This document shows positions 10,870-24,150 of a stretch of DNA of 64,000 nt, piece by piece. The stretch lies in the NCBI GenBank assembly GCA_036925085.1, contig JAUPFP010000002.1:6091390-6155389 (forward strand), in the 5' to 3' direction. A program made the position numbers and the translations under genes. Position 1 is the first letter of the stretch; every line of letters starts with the position of its first letter. The notes below the pieces were generated by a model that did not search any database, had not been told where the DNA came from, and saw nothing but the letters and a program-made list of their open reading frames with translations. Source of the stretch: Brachycybe producta. Its lineage: Eukaryota; Arthropoda; Diplopoda; Playtdesmida; Andrognathidae.

Positions 10870-13800
10870 GCCAGCTATTTATAACCATCTTAACATCAAA
10901 CATTTTTTTTTACTAAAATAAGCATACATAAAGGAAAATATAATCATATTAAACATGCATATATGTGACGAGCATAAAATATGTAAAATATTAAAAAAAT
11001 AACATAAATTTATAACTTTTCTTTGATTATAAAAATGAAAAGGAAAAAACTATTTCGTGTCGTTTGATGGCTTGAATTCTGATAGTTTAGTTGGACTGAA
11101 TTTTTTTTAAAAAAAAAACGATTACGTTTGGTCGAAAATAGCCTCAAATACATCTAAACCTTGCAAATGTTGTCATAGAAGTAACTTTTAAGTTTGTTTA
11201 TGAATGCATAACCAGATTTTGAGGCTAGTTTCCATCAAATGTGATCATTTTTTTGGAAAAATTCTTTTTTGTGTGTGATTATTTTGAGGGGTTAAGAATG
11301 GATCAAATGTTAACAAGCCCTGACTCCTGAAGAACCTTGCCCTACTATTTTGTTCATTTTTAAGCGGAAGAGAATTTTATATGAAAATTATGCTGATATA
11401 TTATGTGTAGAGGGGGGGGGGGTTCTTTTTTTATTTTTATTATTATTATTGTCTCCATCTTTTATTGTTAACTGGTTTTAAGGGTCGGTAGGTCGGTTCT
11501 GAAAAATGCAAAATTTCATAAGGTTTTTCGAGACCCAGGGGCCAGTGTCCAGACCTTTTTTCTTGTGTGAAAACGAGACCTCTAAAGACTAGCCAACAAT
11601 TGTTCCGTAGCTTTCTCTTTTCATGTAATTGACTAGAAGTCGAATAAGGGGGAGGGAAGTTTAGGGGCTAAAAAAGGTTCCAGGGGTTAAACAGATTTCT
11701 ATACTAAAACATATTCTTCCCTTGATTTACATGTCAACTCATAAAGACTGGAAAGGTCTCACGATGTTAAACTTCTTTTTAAAGTTTTACACCTACATGT
11801 ACCCTCTATCAAGGGTCCTCCCTTCACCCTCTTATAATCCAACCGTCACCCCTCTTTTTTTTCTACCTCCCTCCCCCCTCCTTCTACAACTAGGTCCCTA
11901 ACTTTCTTCTGGTTCTACATTTTTGCATTGGTTTCTATGGTAAAAACTGCGTTTAACCCTTTCGTTTTCTTTAGAAATTTCTGCACCTTATTTTCCTTAC
12001 TTTCTTATGGTAGCCTATTGTTAAAAAAAACTTTCATATTTTCCTATTCAAATGTTAGGGCTATGGAATTTCAATGTGAAACTTGGTGGTGGTGATGGTG
12101 ATGGTGGTTTGGTAAGGTAGTAAGAGTAGATAGGCTTACAGTGGTTGGCATTGTGTTATGCAGGGTAGCTTCAAATGTAGCCTCTGTTTCTTTGGATGGA
12201 AAAATAAATGTTCGATATATCGGTATCGATATTAGCTGTGATTATTATTATTTTCACTTTTGAGATTAATAAAAATTATTATTATTATATTGTATTATGT
12301 TATATTATATTGGAAAAATTTAAAATATTGTCATTTTGAAAAATTCAAAAACATTTGTGTAAAAAATAAAAATCGAAAATTGTGATTTAAAAATCTAAAA
12401 TATTATTTTATCAAAAAAAAAAAATTGAAAATTAGGGAGAAAAAAATTGTTAAAAAATCATGAAATATTTCCTATTTATTTTATTTTATTTTTTTTTTTT
12501 TTGATATTTTCGATTTTCCGATAAAATATTTTACGTTTAGCTTAATTTTTCATTGTTAATTTTGAAAGATATCATGAAAATATTTTTAAGTATACTTATG
12601 TATTATTCTAGTTTTTAATAGACTTCTAAAACCTGTTTATATATAATATACCTTATATATATAACTTGAAAATGCAACACAATTTTAATGTATAACCATG
12701 GTTGAATGCTTCAATTGTTTCAAGAGCTATTTATTATTGTATTATTCACGATGATATATGGTTAATAGCTATTTAATGCTTTGATGCTGCTGTTTGTTGG
12801 TCATTTGTGCGCTTCAGAAATAGATGCTTTATCAAATCTTATCATTATTTTAATAATATTATTAAAACTTCTTTTGATTTTGCGTGTTTTATCTTATTAT
12901 CATCATTCATTATCTTTCTGTCTATTCTTAGGACTTCTGTATTAATTATAGATTTCAGTATAGATAATTACAGATAGATTTTCTTTTTGTTTTCTACCGA
13001 ATGGACAAAAGATAATTTTTTCTTTCTTTTTGTCTTTCATTGATTGCGATAACCCATTATCTCTTTAGAAATGGGTGTTATAATTATAGGCCCACTTTGA
13101 GAAGGGGGTTTTTAGTTGTGTTTTTTTTTTACTTTGAAAGCAATCAAGTAATAAACGCAGATTCGAAGGTTTTTAAACAAAAATGTTTGCATTGTTAGTT
13201 ATATTTTTAAAAAAAATAGACAAAAGAAATGATAACAATAGAGAGAAAAAAAAATCAATTGAATCAGAAATTAATCATTGCAAAGCTTATTATTGAAGTT
13301 AGAATCATTAGTTGTCACTCTTGACTGGAAAAGTATCAAGAAGAAGAAGAAAAAAATCAATTCCTTTAATTATAATTACTTCGGCCCAAAACTTTAATGC
13401 AAATAAAAGTTCAATAAAATGTGAATTGTTTTTGGAAGTTAGTACAGTTTATGGAGAATAAACCAAAAGAATGCAAAATACATGTTATCAAAAAATTATC
13501 TTTAAGATGTTTTATGGTCAGCTGAGCCAGAAGAGACATTGAATTTTATTTTTATGATGTTTTTTTTTATTAAACATTTTTTTTACGGAAAATTTTTTTA
13601 AAAAAATCTCATTATTAAGTTTATTTTTACTTATAGTTTTTGCTGCATAAAAATCCTAGCTCTAGTAATGACACAGTTAATGAAACCTTCATAAAGTCAA
13701 AATATCTATCATTGTTATTTCTTGTGTTTTTAATCTTTAATTCCCTTCATCTGTGAACGTGCCTCTTATTAAAAAGTGGCAATGTCCATATAAGAAGGGG

Positions 13801-16800
13801 GCGGCTGGCTCGCTGGCTATACGTTTGCATTATGAATTACGAAAGCCGTCATCATTAAAATAACGAACGGTTTTGCATTTGGATTCTTAATTATGAGAAT
13901 CTTTTTTTTTTTTCTTCTGTTTTTGCTACCTAATTAAAAGAAAGAGTGAAAAATTAAGGAAAAGTTTGGCGTTGAATCAAACCGCTAATAAGGGAGAAAA
14001 TAGAGGGGGTGGGGTGAGAGGGGGGGGGGGGCAAAGTGATCGCAAATGCATTATTATTGCTTATGGGCTGAAAAAAAGAACAATAAAATTTGCTTAATTT
14101 AATTAAAATTATGAAAATGAAAAGCAACTCAGTAAAGAATAAGGATTACATCGGGTAAAAAAGCCACTTTATTACTTTTTTGTTTAAAATTTGGAGTTAA
14201 AAAGTGGAGAAAAAATGCAAAATTGCAACAAGAAAAAAATGCAAAAACGGGCAAAAATTGAGAATTGTTTAAATGCTCTGAAAAAATATGACCTCCGGAG
14301 GGCTCAAATGGTGACAGGAGGACTATACGCTGACCCCAAAAGTCCCAACAAGATGTAAAAATTCATCAGTCGGGTAAAAATTGTTTAAATGGCCTAAAAA
14401 GGCTAATTGTGGACTTGAATGGAGCCAGAAATTCCCAAAAAAATTTTTTAAAAAGCTCTTAAATTCAACAAAGTTTAGAACTAAAAAAAATACAAAATAT
14501 CAAATATATTAATTACTTTGATAAACAGCGAAATTCAATAAAATAGAAGAAATCAATTACACTGTATATTATTTTGTTTTTAAAACAAAGAGTCCATTTC
14601 AGGAAACACACAAAAGTACCATTTTCTAGCTTAAATGCAATTAACTATAACCGTGATTATGTAACTGCAGTTAATTTTTGTGGTTGAGTCGAGGTATTGT
14701 TAGGAAATAATCACACAAGCATTTAATAAAATCCCATAGAATTTCACTTTGTAAGGAATTTAACAGAAGCGCCATATATCTTTCAATGCAAAGAACCATA
14801 GACATATTCTGATTTTTTTTTTATTTCTAATTCTAATTTCTGTTGGTTTAACGAGTGTGAGTCTTCACTAATTCTTCTAGTTTCTAAAAGTTGTTTTCAA
14901 AATACATGTTTTCAAGTTCAATTTTATAGCTAAATTAAAAGAATATTTTGATATACTTTTCTTTAAATCTCTCAGTACAAGTTTGAATGGTAACAAAACA
15001 ACTAACAAATAACTTCTGGTTGTCAACAAAAACAGATCAATGAAATTTTTTAAGATGAAAAAATGCTGAAAAGGAAGAGGAGGGAGGGTGGGTGGGAATT
15101 AAGTAGTCTTCTATATAGACCTATAGGGTACAAATAAATAAAACATGAATAGAAAACTCAGCCTAAATTTATATTTCACTTCGTTTGTAAGCTGTTTTTA
15201 TAGTCCTATAATTTATAGATGTTGATTGAAGATTTTCTTATATCTATTTTTATACAATTATAACTTTTTTTTTTAAAAAAAATAGACTAGTGAAATTAAA
15301 GGTAAAAAAAAGTAATTCATTGTTTCACGTTCTTTCATTCTCTCTCTCTCTCTCTATAAATATATGATAATCATTCATTTCCTGTGTTTGTGGTTTCATT
15401 ATAACAACTACCTTGGAACATGTATATTACACACATACAGTACACACACGTATATTATAATATTTCTTAATATACTTTGAATAAGGCCATCTCACCCCCT
15501 CCACCCTTTTTTTATATCTAATTAGCATATTTAGCTGATGTGAAAATGAATACATGAACACGCTATTAGACATACAATTTTTCTGCTCTCTTATGAGATA
15601 GATTATCACAAAGAAAGATATCTAAACTAAGAACAAAAATGATCTCCTAATTATCTTATTTAATATCTTCATATCATTATTTTAGATTTTAATTGTAAGT
15701 CTTAGCACAGACAGTTTCAGATAAGAACATTTGTTTTAAAAGCAACAACTTCTATGAAATTAATTCAAAATGTGTTTGAAAAATAGAACTGAAGATGGCA
15801 TATAGGTGCCTCTCCTTACATACGTGAAGAAAAGCATAGACTAGACAATTAGAAGAAGAAGAAAAAAACGTTTCTGCTACATTTCTGCTTTCTTTCGCGT
15901 TAAGCGATTTTCACAGAATTTCACACATTTGTAACTGACATTCAAAGACATTTTTCAATGGATATAAAAAGAGAAAAAAGATTAGGAAGAGTTGTAAAGA
16001 ATTATGCTTTTGAAGAACGCCCATTTTATTTTCGGTCTCAACATGCAGAAAAAGCTAACTAAAAATGCGACTAATGATAGAATTTATTTAGTTTGAAAAG
16101 AAAGTTGCAACAATTTCTGCTTTTGTTTTCTGCTTAGTTATTGACAAATAAAAATAATTGAATTAGACTATTTAAATTAGCTAAATGTCTATTTTAAGTA
16201 ACATTTTCACTCAGTGTTTTCTGTATGTGGGGGACCGTGGCAGAATAGGAAAAATTGAAACAGTTTCTCATTTTTTTGTTCTGTCTATACGTTTCTGCTA
16301 AAATAAATAGAATAACATTATTTAAATCAGACAAATTCTGTTTTCAGTTGGCTTTTTTTCTGTAGGAAAGGTGAATTGTATTTGATGGCGCACTGTAGTA
16401 AGGCTACTTATATAGTTTTTATAGATAAATATTTTTTTTTTCTCCATCTTTAAAACTCTTTTTTTAAGAAAATGTCTTCAGGGCCTTTTAAAAAAATTGC
16501 TTCAAGTAAAGAAGAAGAAAAAAAAAATACAAAGAACTTGAGTTAACCTTAGATTGGAGGCGGATTCTCACTTAAGTGTTGACATCCGTTCAGTATGACC
16601 CCAGTTGAACCTACTCTCAACAACAAAAAAAAGAGAAACTTTTCAAATCATTCCGGCAACAATAATAGGGATATTTCTCTATACATGTATTATGTATTAA
16701 ATATATATAAAAAATGGAGTAACGAATCCCTGTGTTCTTGTAATTTACTTCGACTTTTCTTATATATATTTTTTTTAAACATTTAAAATGAAGATAACTT

Positions 16801-17860
16801 GCATTTTGTGTGCAGGAAACTCAGAAAAAAAATTTTATTAGGGGGGGGGGGGTATATTTAAAGGTATATCTTTTATAATGATACGTCATTTCAACGGTTT
16901 AAATCTTATGTTATTTTTTTTTTTGGAGGGGCTTTTTTTTCTTATTATTATTCTCGATGTGGCGTGCCATCGTTTTAAATATATGTTAAGAAAGAACGCA
17001 ACTTCTTGAAGAAAATAAAAAAAAAATGACATTCAGAATGAGAAGGGAGAGAGTGAGTGAGAGAGAGAACAATCAAAGTTTTTGAAGTTAGAAAAAAAAA
17101 AAGAGAAATATCAGGATTATTTTAACCGTAACGCCATTTTTTTTAAAAAAATTGCAATTTTGTTGGGGGTTGCAATCATAAGATAAGGTTTTTTTTTTAA
17201 AGAAATATACGAAAATTGATGATAGATGTAGATGATTACTGAAACAATTTGACAGAAATAGTCAGGGGTAAAAAAAAATTTAACAAATAATATTTTAAGA
17301 CTAGTTGTGGGGTAGAAGTTTTGCATGTGTGTGTTTTGAAATTGTGAGTGGCTTTGGAAGATTTGATATAAATTCAATGAGAAAACTTGGCACTTGGCAC
17401 TTGGAACTTAAACTTGAACCCTTATGAGTAGAGCTGTAACTAGGGTCAGGCGAGTGAGGCAATTGCCTCGGGCGCAAAGTTCAGGGCGCGGAAATATGGG
17501 CTCAAAACAACGAGAATGGTAATATTCAGGGGACACCAGTTTTACATTAATACCTTAAGCAAAAAACTCCAGGGCGCAACAACATAACTAGAATGAGGGC
17601 GCCAGCTTTATTCTTGTCTCAGGCGCAATAAAATTAGCTGCTGTAATTAAGGCGTTGCTAATGAGTAAGGTTCCAAAATGTGGAGAGAAATACTCGATTT
17701 AGGGGTATATTTAATAAAATGTGTTTTTAAATCTTTGTTTTGAGAGTTTGAAGTTCTACAGTTTCTTCTGACAATGCATTTTTAGGCTACTTTTAGACTA
17801 AATAGTCTCTCTGCCATATGCCTCTTGGATTGCTTTCAGAGGGACTCAAGTTGTAAAGTG
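10870..17860. other. Gene-free AT-rich flank
   Basis: About 7 kb with no supported gene. Contains three G runs (11412-11422, 14020-14031, 16841-16852), ATT triplet repeats near 11435 and 12240, diverged CTAGTTT-family pieces near 12530-12630 and 14860-14890, and many A/T homopolymers. Confidence 0.55.
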
Positions 17861-17863
17861 TCG

Positions 17864-18125
17864 TGACACACGAACCACGTTTAGTGGTTATGCAAAATGC
17901 AGTGAACGTGTTGCTTCTGTGCAAAGGTCCGGCGGGCTTTCCATAGCGATTCCGTTCAACCGCAGCCCAGCCACCTCGGACAACATTTTGCATCTGAAGA
18001 CCAAAACGACCACCTTTTAAAATCTGTGTAATGTGACTGTGTTGTGCAAAGACGTGTATGACCTTTGTACGTGGGCGACACGACGCAGCTGTTAAAGTCG
18101 ACCACTAAAAGTGGCTCGTGTGCCA
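17864..18125. mobile_element. MITE with TGRCACACGARCCAC termini, 262 bp
   Basis: The left end TGACACACGAACCACGTTTA pairs with the right end, whose reverse complement begins TGGCACACGAGCCACTTTTA. The interior is GC-richer than the flanks and has no coding function I can see. The open frame across it on the minus strand is incidental. Confidence 0.75.
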
Positions 18126-18462
18126 GTTAAGGTCCTAAATGTGCATGTTTTGGAGAGAGAAAAAAAAACATCTAAGTAAATGCTACAGGTGGTCATATTC
18201 ACATAGAGATTTTACCACAGTGTATTTTACACAAAATACAAGTGCATTTACATTTTTGGTGACGTCACGTCCATTGATGGCTATGACCATGAGGTCACAA
18301 TTGATGCAACTACTGTACAGCTGCAGTAATTTCCAGATACGAACAATATATTGGATCTACTACTACTATAGTTGGCAAAGTGGTTTTATGATGATAACGT
18401 TAGTGTAACATGTGTCTTTTGAATGTTGCTCCTGTCAAGTATTATAAGGTGGCAGGCAAAAA

Positions 18463-18570
18463 GTCTTGAGAGTTGACCAGTAATTGTTGCAACAGCTGTC
18501 AGAAGTGTCGATTTTTTTTATTTATACCGTTGACACCTGTTACAGTTTACCGGTCAAACTCTCTCAAGAC
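18463..18570. mobile_element. Short MITE, 108 bp
   Basis: GTCTTGAGAGTTGACCAGTA at the left faces a right end whose reverse complement starts GTCTTGAGAGAGTTTGACCG. The arms are about 28 nt with small indels. Confidence 0.7.
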
Positions 18571-19454
18571 ACATTCTGACACATCGTTTACTTCCAGACA
18601 CAATCACTTATTTACTAAGAACCAAAACTTTTATGCAAATAATAATTCAAATAAGTGCAGTTTTTATGCAAATAGATCTAAACAATTATTTATTTTATTG
18701 AAGACTAATTGAAAGTCACAAGAATTTAAAGAATCTTAAAAATTCTTTAATCTTTTTAAGAACTTTTTACTGGACTTTTTTGAGTATTTAATTTTTTTTT
18801 TTTCGATATTTGATCGTTTTTTGAACAAACTGAAAAATCAAAATAATTTCTTTACCCTTTGTAGAATTTTGTTTTCACAAAAAGTTTTTTTTATTGTTGA
18901 AAGAATGCAAATTTTCGAAGATTATGCAATTTTATGCATTTTTATTTATGGTCAAACTAATTACTATTACATATAGAATATCCCAGGTCTGTGTGTATGT
19001 ATGTATGTAGTGTATGTGTGTGTGTGTGGAGTAACACTGTACAAAACCCTTGAAGCACGTCGGAATTTATATAAATTTAAATAAATGAAGAAATGAACAG
19101 CTTTTTTTTTCTCAAGGTCAACTATATGTTGCACCCTTCCCATCCAAGAACCCCATGATATTAAAATGGAGACGGGGAAAGGTTGGAAAGTGTAGAGGAG
19201 GGGGGGGAGAGAGAGAAACGTGGAGGGGGGGAAGTGGAAGGGGGTGACTGAAATTGGAGAGAGGAAAAGATTGGAAAGTGTAGAGGGGGAGAGAGAAAAA
19301 CGTGGAGGGAGAATAAAGTAGGAGGGGGTGACTGAAATTGAATTGAAATAAAAGGAGGAAAAAAGGAAAAAACGACGCGCATGCGCACAATTGCCTGTGA
19401 ATTTTGCTCCCGTCATTTATGACGGGTTACCCCACTAGTTTTATATATTATGAT

Positions 19455-19739
19455 TAGGGCTCGGATTTTGATGCAATATCAACGTGAATGTTTCTCAATA
19501 TGTGGCCCAAGTGCCAATTGTGAAGTAACTAATAAAAAAAAAAGTTAAGGCTAGAATTCTAGTTGACAACTGATAGTAACCAGACATCTAGCCTATCTAA
19601 CCAGCATTTTCTGATTAGAAAGACCATAATTGCAGTTACTCTAATGATGATGTTAATGATGATGATTACTTCACAATTGGCACTTGGGCCACAAATTGAG
19701 AAACATTCCGGTTGATATTGCATCAAAATCCGAGCCCTA
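19455..19739. mobile_element. hAT-like MITE, family TAGGGCTCGG, copy 1
   Basis: Termini TAGGGCTCGGATTTTGATGC and its inverted partner ending CCGAGCCCTA. Flanked by a perfect 8-bp target duplication ATTATGAT (19447-19454 and 19740-19747). Subterminal arms match over about 80 nt (TTTCTCAATATGTGGCCCAA). An 8-bp duplication and a TAGGG terminus are typical of the hAT superfamily. It is non-autonomous, with no transposase frame. Confidence 0.9.
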
Positions 19740-20378
19740 ATTATGATACTTATATGCTATTGCACTGTTTCTAAAAAAGGATTTGAAATTATCATTATGG
19801 AATGCGTTTTTGTGTATTTTGAGCAAACGTTTGAAATGCAAAGTTTTGAAATATGATGGTATAATAAGAATATAGGTGTCATTGTGTTTAAAGAATTAAA
19901 AGAAGAAAGTTGTTTCTAGTGACATTTAATGTCTTGACATTGAGCTCTGAAATTTAAATTTTCAAATGAAAAAAGTTTGCGATTTCATATAGTTTTATGC
20001 ATTTCTTAAATATGATGATAGAACCTGTTTATCTTGATAACAAGTTCGATAATCTTGAAAAATTTCAAAATGTTGCATTGTTTTTTTGGCGTTGTCTTCT
20101 TCTCCTCTTTTATTATTTTAGTTAAGATTTTTAACTTCAAAAATGTTTGAAGTCACTGACAAGGGTCAGGCACACGACATACCAACTTTTTTTTAACATT
20201 ATGGAACTTGTTTTTGTATGTTTTTTTTTTAAAAAGAAGAAATAACCTCTCTCTAAAATAACATGACATCATTTATCATGTGTGTGTATGTGTTGTATGA
20301 GAAACATGTGCTAGTTTTTTTTTTTGTCAGAATTTTCGAAATGTGTAGTTTTTCTGAAAGAAATTTGATATTGTGTAA

Positions 20379-20662
20379 GGGTGCGTACACACTAGGCCAA
20401 CGAATTCGTTGGCCTTCGTTAGTCTAGTGTGTACGTAGTAACGAACGACACCCAACGCATTTGTTTGCCTTCTCTAAGTTTCGGTCACCAGTCGGTACAT
20501 CAAAGGGTGTTCGTTGGAAGACCTTCCGTAGTGTGTACGGGGCCCATTAGCACCAAGCAGTTCAGTGAATGTGGACGGGGCCATCCAAACGCCAAGCATT
20601 GGCGACCCAACATTCGATCGAATGCGTTTTCTGTCATTTGTTTGCCTACTGTGCACGCACCC
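20379..20662. mobile_element. PIF/Harbinger-like MITE with GGGTGCGT termini
   Basis: GGGTGCGTACACACTAGGC at the left pairs with a right end whose reverse complement is GGGTGCGTGCACAGTAGGC. TAA lies immediately outside both ends (20376-20378 and 20663-20665), fitting the TWA target duplication of PIF/Harbinger elements. The interior is GC-rich relative to flanks. Confidence 0.8.
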
Positions 20663-20679
20663 TAAGACATTGGTGTTAT

Positions 20680-21055
20680 TTATAAAGTTGAGCATGTTTT
20701 CACGAGCAGCTACTCAAAAAGAAGCGGAGTAGATGCTCAAGAAATAAGTACATGCTCAATTTTTTGTATGAATAACGTTGCCTCAATGGAAACGGAGCAC
20801 ATACTTTGTTAACGTAAGTATGTGCTCTCTCTGACATCATAAAATTGGTAATTAGCCGATTCACAAAATGTGGAGTATATACTCATTTTCATTCTTACGA
20901 AAAATTTAAGCACAATTAAGCAGGTGGTCCGGACCATAACATGAAAAGGTTAGCTCTCATGGAGGTTGACCATCTACTCGCATATTTTATGATTACTAAC
21001 ACGAGCACCTGCTCCAAAAACTTGAGCAAAAGAGCAGGTACTCAATTTTTATTAA
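20680..21055. repeat. Array of GAGCA/TGCTC mini-palindromes
   Basis: At least eight imperfect copies of the theme GAGCA-NN-TACTC or GAGTA-GATGCTC lie within 375 nt (around 20683, 20703, 20725, 20742, 20797, 20820, 20874, 21003, 21025, 21035), in alternating orientation. It may be a diverged MITE with TTGAGCATGT ends or a locally amplified hairpin unit. Confidence 0.5.
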
Positions 21056-21194
21056 AAAGTACCCATTATCGAAGTTCTTAAATTTATAAAAAAATGTCTT
21101 CAAACTGACTGTAAATAAGAAATGAATGAAAAACAAGTAATTTATTTGAAATATTGTATTTCTAAAAAGAAAATTTAAAAGTGGTTTTAAAATC

Positions 21195-21541
21195 TAAACA
21201 CTCCTCGAAATCTGATTATTCTGTCTTTCAGTAGCAAAATTGAGAGACAATAAACTTTTATAGTGTATTATAAACTAGAAGGGTAGCTCAATCACCTAAG
21301 GGTGAATTCATGTGATATCTTTTAAAATAAACTTTTTTATGATTTGGAAAATGGCCTAACTTTTATGTAAACAATATTTTTTTAAAAATCTTTGTCTATG
21401 AAAAGTTTTATTTCGAAAGACAGCAACATGAAAATATTATTGATTGAGCGCTATTGCCACTTCTAGTTTCTAAAACACAATTCTACTTTTGTATTGCTTC
21501 TTAAGAGTAGAATAACCAAAGTTCGAAAATGAGATGTTCAT
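21195..21541. repeat. CTAGTTTCTAA hairpin family, full copy
   Basis: Palindrome of about 350 nt. The left arm contains TATAAACTAGAAGGGTAGCT and the right arm contains CACTTCTAGTTTCTAAAACA. Outer arms pair TCGAAATCTGATTATTCT with AGAATAACCAAAGTTCGA. An inner block TTTTAAAATAAACTTTTT faces AAAAGTTTTATTTCGAAA. No coding capacity. Confidence 0.8.
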
Positions 21542-21997
21542 AAAAACATCTTAAAGGAATTATAAAAAGAGATTTTGGGTGGAGCAGTAAAATGTTTACA
21601 AAAGTTTTTTTTTTCAAAAAAGAAGAAAAAATGTTGTGGCTATAAATTCTGCTTTTTTTTTAACAATGCAAAATAATTTTGAATGCACAAAAAATCTTTC
21701 TAAGAATTAAATATTTTTCAGGTTTATCTTTAAAGAAATATAAATCTTTCTTATGAACATTTGTTTCTTTAATGTCAGAAAGACATTTGGGAGAAGCAGC
21801 AACAGTAGATTGAAACTTCAAAAAAAAAAAAGGAAAAAAAAAATGCAGGTGGTCACTACTACTATTGAGTGACCAATTCTATATCTTCATGTATTTAAGA
21901 CACCCAATTCAGAAATGGAAACTCGAACTCGAAGCCTGGTTCTCACATACATAATTCATGAATAGAAACCAAGAAGAAAAAAATGTCTCTACATTTC

Positions 21998-22155
21998 AGG
22001 CTGTTTCACATTATAGGGATACTCACACTCCACTCACACAGTGCTTGCGCTACGATTAAATTTGAAAGAATGGGGGAATCTATGGAGAGTGTTCGCATTG
22101 TGGCGCGAACGCTGTGTGAGCGTAGCGTGAGCAGCTCTATAATGTGAAACAACCT
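21998..22155. mobile_element. Hairpin MITE, 158 bp
   Basis: AGGCTGTTTCACATTATAGG faces a right end whose reverse complement is AGGTTGTTTCACATTATAGA. Inner arms CACACAGTGCTTGCGCTACG and CGCGAACGCTGTGTGAGCGT make most of it self-complementary. Confidence 0.85.
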
Positions 22156-22667
22156 TTCTGCTTTCCTTCGCCCTCAAAGAGTCAAAGGATCTCGCACATT
22201 ACAATAAAAAATAATGAAAAAGAAAGCCATAAATAGGAATGTGTCTTAAATTCGCCTTCCTGTTGGCTGCTCATAAAATGTAATTCTGTGTAACAGGAAG
22301 AAACAATTTCACCTTTTTTTCTACCTGATTTCTGACAAATATATAAAATATAATTGTTTAAATTAGACAAATTCTATTTTTAGTTGGCTTTTTTTTTCTG
22401 TATGTTGAACCTAAGCCTTTAAATTTATACCCTCTGGACAAGGTTCAACCACTTTACACCGTTTTTATTGGGCACTCTTGAATAAGGTTTTTTTTCTTCT
22501 CTATGATATGGCTCACAGAGTAAATTGAAGTGCCAAGTTCCCTTTCATTATTTTGGGTCATAACCTTTTTTAGCATGGGGAGTGATTAACAAATTCGTCG
22601 TTTCCGAGTAGAATAATCTGGTCTCCGGCGCATAGTGCCCACACATTACACTATATGGGAAAATCGG

Positions 22668-23052
22668 TTATTTTCTCTCATTGGCAGTCATTCGAAAGTT
22701 AACAGGACTGTAGAATATGAATTTGGTCTTTGGTTCAAAGCACCTGTACACTTGGTACTCCATTGTTGGAGATAGAATAGGTTGATCAGGAATCGGACGA
22801 TATTGGGTATCTGCCATATTAACATGTGACAAATATTTGCCAATTACACCACTCGTGGGAGACCAGCTTAATGTATATACACCCATATATACCAGTTTTG
22901 TTCTTTGGAAGAAAACAAAAACTTACAAATTGCTGACCTTCACCAGGTGACCTGGAGGGCATAGGCCTTTGGGTGGGAGTACTTATTTTCCAATGGCCAC
23001 TTTTTTTTATTTTCGCCCCCGCAGGTTGCCCCCGTGTGCACGAGGTGCTCAT
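22668..23052 (-). other. Two minus-strand open segments, possible exon or gene relic
   Basis: Reading the minus strand, 22886-22668 encodes about 72 residues with TLSWSPTSG, a Lys-Tyr shortly after, and later PKTKFIFYSPVN before a stop. The order of these motifs is faintly like a fibronectin type III domain (B-strand Trp, then a P-x-T-x-Y/F-x-F motif). A separate frame at 23052-22920 ends at a GTAAGT donor-like site (minus-strand 5' end at 22926). The two frames are not joined by an obvious splice acceptor. No family is recognised with confidence; it may be chance or a degraded exon. Confidence 0.15.
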
Positions 23053-24000
23053 CAGCCGCCCTTTTGACCTTTTTTTTTTAAAAAAGTCTTATCCATAATT
23101 TTTTTTTTTTGAACTTGGATAAATTGCAGGGGCATTTGGCGTCACTCAGGGTTTTTACAACGATAGTATGTTGTATAAGTTGTAATTTTGGGGTGGATAC
23201 ACACTCAGATTATTATTATGATTATTGAAGAGTGAGTTTCAACATGTTACAACCCCCCCCCCCCCCCCCACCACCACCACCATTTTTAAATTTCTAGTGT
23301 TTGTTACAAAAAATTTTTCAACATTATAGACATTCAATTTTGTGTTTTATTTGCTGTGGTTTTACTGCATAAAACGCAATGTGTAAAAATTAAAAATTAC
23401 TAACAATTTAATCTATCTAAAATAATTTACTATGAATTTGTAAATCAACAGATTGAGTGGCTCTTTGGTGCCATTTGAATATTGAACATGATTGAATGTT
23501 TTTTTAGTCGAAATTGGTTTTAAATGGACTATGGGCAAATTAACTTTGGATTAATTTCATTTGAAATGCTTTCATTTTGTTCTGGAACAAGTTTTTAGAA
23601 TGAAGCCCAAATTCAAAAAGAACTTCAACTTTACTTTGAACACTAGAATCATTGTTCCAACATAGAAACCCCCTGTTTTCTTAAAAACCCTTGATGAGCA
23701 GTGCCAGATTACCAAATAGGCAAAGTAGGCACCGGTTTATGGGCCCAACGCCTTTTAGAGGTCCCGCGACAATGGATCAAAATAATATTGATTTGATATT
23801 GAAAGAAAATGACAATCAAGCTTTCTTAAATTGTTTCCAGAAAATCGAAAAAAATGATGACAAAAAATAAATGAGGAAAGTGAATGGGGGGAGGGGAGGG
23901 GCTCCACAGGGTTTAATCCAGCACTGTTGATGAGAGTGTTTCTTTGTTAAAGCACCAGCTAAACCAGAGGCTTCAATTCAAATTGATGATTTCTTTACAA

Positions 24001-24150
24001 TTAAGTTGGATTTAGTGGCGTGCTGAAGATGAACATTTTGTAGATGAAAAGTGTCACGGTGGCCATAGGTGGCTATGGTATAGTTTGCACTACATGTCAT
24101 CTTCGCCTACAAAATGTTGATCTTTAGGCGCACTGCTAAATCCGCCTTTA
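24001..24150. mobile_element. MITE, family GGATTTAGTGGCGYGCTGAAG, copy 1
   Basis: The core GGATTTAGTGGCGTGCTGAA starts at 24008 and the inverted partner ends at 24143 (GCACTGCTAAATCC). Arms are about 37 nt, including CATTTTGTAG facing CTACAAAATG. A second copy lies at 50146-50306, on the other side of the COUP-TF exons. Confidence 0.8.

Noticed and set aside
18967..19416. 149-codon minus-strand frame and its overlapping frames
   Set aside because: They are translations of a GGAGG/GAGAGA polypurine tract (Ser/Pro/Leu/Phe-rich low complexity in three frames).
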